NCBI GenBank assembly: GCA_035628035.1
Contig: DASPKS010000006.1
Location: 1 to 13,982 of the forward strand
Length of the DNA: 13,982 nt
DNA from: DASPKS01 sp035628035
Lineage (GTDB): Bacteria > Bacteroidota > Rhodothermia > Rhodothermales > Rubricoccaceae
Direction of reading: 5' to 3'
In this document: in pieces, positions 13,090-13,982 of the stretch
Numbering within the stretch: the stretch's first letter is position 1
Layout of the letters: each line of letters opens with the position of its first letter
Notes under the pieces: model-generated
Seen by the model: the letters and a program-made list of their open reading frames with translations, nothing else
Told to the model about the DNA's origin: nothing
Database searches by the model: none
Program-made: the position numbers and the translations under genes

Positions 13090-13982
13090 ATGCCGGACGC
13101 CCCCGCCGCCCCGCCCCTCCGCCTCTCGCTGACCGAGCTGCAGCGCCGCATTGAGCGGTTCGCGGGGGAGTTCCTCAAGGGGAAGAGCCCCGAGACAGTG
13201 GGCACCTACCGCCGCGCGCTCCACGAGTTCGAGCGGTGGTTCGCCGCGCAGCGCGGGCGTTTCCTCTTCCGCCCGGAGGACGTCGAGGCCTACAAGGCGT
13301 ACCTCATGGAGGAGCGGAAGCTGAGCCAGGTCTCCGTCTCGACGTACCTCACGGCGCTCCGGAGGCTCTGCCAGTACCTCGCCGACACCGGCGAGCTCCC
13401 CGAGAACCCCGCGCGGTCGGTGAAGGGGAACCGCCGCCCGGATTCCCACACGCGCGGCGTCCTCACCGAGGACGAGATCGCCCGCCTCCTCGACGCGGCC
13501 GACACGACGACGCTCCTCGGCCTGCGCGACCGCGCCCTCGCTGCGCTCATGCTCTACGCGGGCCTTGCCGAGATCGAACTCGTCCGCGCCGACCGCGAGG
13601 ACCTCGACCAGACGCTCCTCGGGTGGTTCCTCCGCGTGCAGGGGAAGGGCCACACCGTGAAGGACCAGCAGGTGCCGCTCGACCCGCCCGCACTGGAGCC
13701 GCTCCTCGCGTACCTCAATGCGCGGGGCCGCGTGCGCCCGGAGGAGCCGCTCTTCACCGGCCACGGCCACCGCGCCGACGGTGAGCGCCTCAACACGCGG
13801 AGCGTGCGCACGCGCATCAACACGCTCCTCCAAGCAGCAGGCCTCAAGCGGCCTGGCATCACGCCGCACTCGCTCACCCACACGGCCGCGCTGATCTGGC
13901 TCAACGATGGGATGGACCTGGAAGAAGTCCGCCGACGGATGCGCCACGGCACCCTCGACACGACGATGATCTACTTCCGCAA
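13090..13982 (+). CDS. Tyrosine recombinase, XerC/XerD-like, with both catalytic Arg positions substituted (cut by right edge)
   Basis: The first 297 residues are visible, nearly a whole XerC/D-sized protein. An N-terminal SAM-like core-binding domain (about 12-105; SPETVGTYRRALHEFERWF) is followed by the catalytic domain (about 120-297). By alignment to E. coli XerD, GKG has Lys186, PHSLTHT has His260, RRRMRHG has His286 and TTMIYF has the nucleophile Tyr295. However, the Arg I position is Ala160 (AGLAEIEL, where XerD has TGLRVSEL) and the Arg II position is Thr263 (HSLT, where XerD has HVLR). The family cuts and rejoins DNA through a phosphotyrosine, and the arginines normally hold the phosphate. 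Such a protein may be slow, need a partner subunit, or be a DNA-binding relative. There is no nearby integrase partner, att site or cargo. ATG 13090 gives the usual short N-terminus. Confidence 0.9.
   Translation, partial: MPDAPAAPPLRLSLTELQRRIERFAGEFLKGKSPETVGTYRRALHEFERWFAAQRGRFLFRPEDVEAYKAYLMEERKLSQVSVSTYLTALRRLCQYLADTGELPENPARSVKGNRRPDSHTRGVLTEDEIARLLDAADTTTLLGLRDRALAALMLYAGLAEIELVRADREDLDQTLLGWFLRVQGKGHTVKDQQVPLDPPALEPLLAYLNARGRVRPEEPLFTGHGHRADGERLNTRSVRTRINTLLQAAGLKRPGITPHSLTHTAALIWLNDGMDLEEVRRRMRHGTLDTTMIYFR

Noticed and set aside
11038..13947. Very long open frame (969 codons) on the minus strand across the E2 and recombinase genes
   Set aside because: It is antisense to two well-supported genes, is full of Arg/Gly/His/Val-Glu runs typical of GC-rich shadow frames, and shows no domain motif.
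1..13982. CRISPR array, insertion sequence, prophage or defence island
   Set aside because: No regularly spaced repeats, transposase, or phage or defence gene was seen. The recombinase at the right edge has no att-like repeats or cargo in view, and the tRNA at 3226 shows no duplicated 3' end nearby.

Overview
The window is a GC-rich stretch of bacterial chromosome, densely coding and mostly housekeeping. Several clues point to a Bacteroidota-type organism, most likely a GC-rich marine or halophilic lineage such as the Rhodothermia. One secreted protein ends in a type IX secretion (T9SS) sorting domain. Start codons lack Shine-Dalgarno sequences. Short TA-N-TTTG-like motifs resembling the Bacteroidota -7 promoter element precede several genes. 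The membrane pyrophosphatase has Na+-type gate residues. The lineage is inferred; no rRNA is present.

Layout. Positions 1-3058 are on the minus strand: an amino-acid racemase, a polyprenyl-phosphate sugar-1-phosphate transferase (first step of exopolysaccharide or O-antigen assembly), and the N-terminal two-thirds of the first half of an ABC-F ATPase cut by the left edge. A 167-bp divergent region follows. From 3226 everything is on the plus strand: tRNA-Gln(TTG), prs, rplY and pth form a translation/nucleotide cluster with conserved synteny. Next come hppA (K+-dependent, probably Na+-pumping PPase), a secreted single-heme cytochrome/beta-propeller protein with a T9SS tail, a membrane-anchored diheme cytochrome c, a 2-oxo acid dehydrogenase E2 with two lipoyl domains, and a tyrosine recombinase cut by the right edge. 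No gene-free stretch exceeds 300 bases.

How the genes fit together. The prs-rplY-pth block supplies PRPP, a 5S rRNA-binding ribosomal protein and peptidyl-tRNA recycling. hppA, the two cytochromes and E2 all serve energy metabolism, but they are separated by gaps holding strong hairpins or palindromes, so they look like separate transcription units. The two adjacent haem proteins plausibly form an extracytoplasmic electron-transfer pair (inference).

Most interesting points. (1) The XerC/D-like recombinase keeps Lys, both His and Tyr but has Ala and Thr where the two catalytic arginines should be. (2) The secreted protein combines a CarboxypepD_reg-like domain, a CxxCH haem site, a Vgb-like propeller and a T9SS tail. 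(3) A perfect 18-bp AT-rich palindrome lies just before that gene. (4) Two 15-bp hairpins, each with a TTCG tetraloop, lie between genes. I did not find a complete novel multi-gene system.
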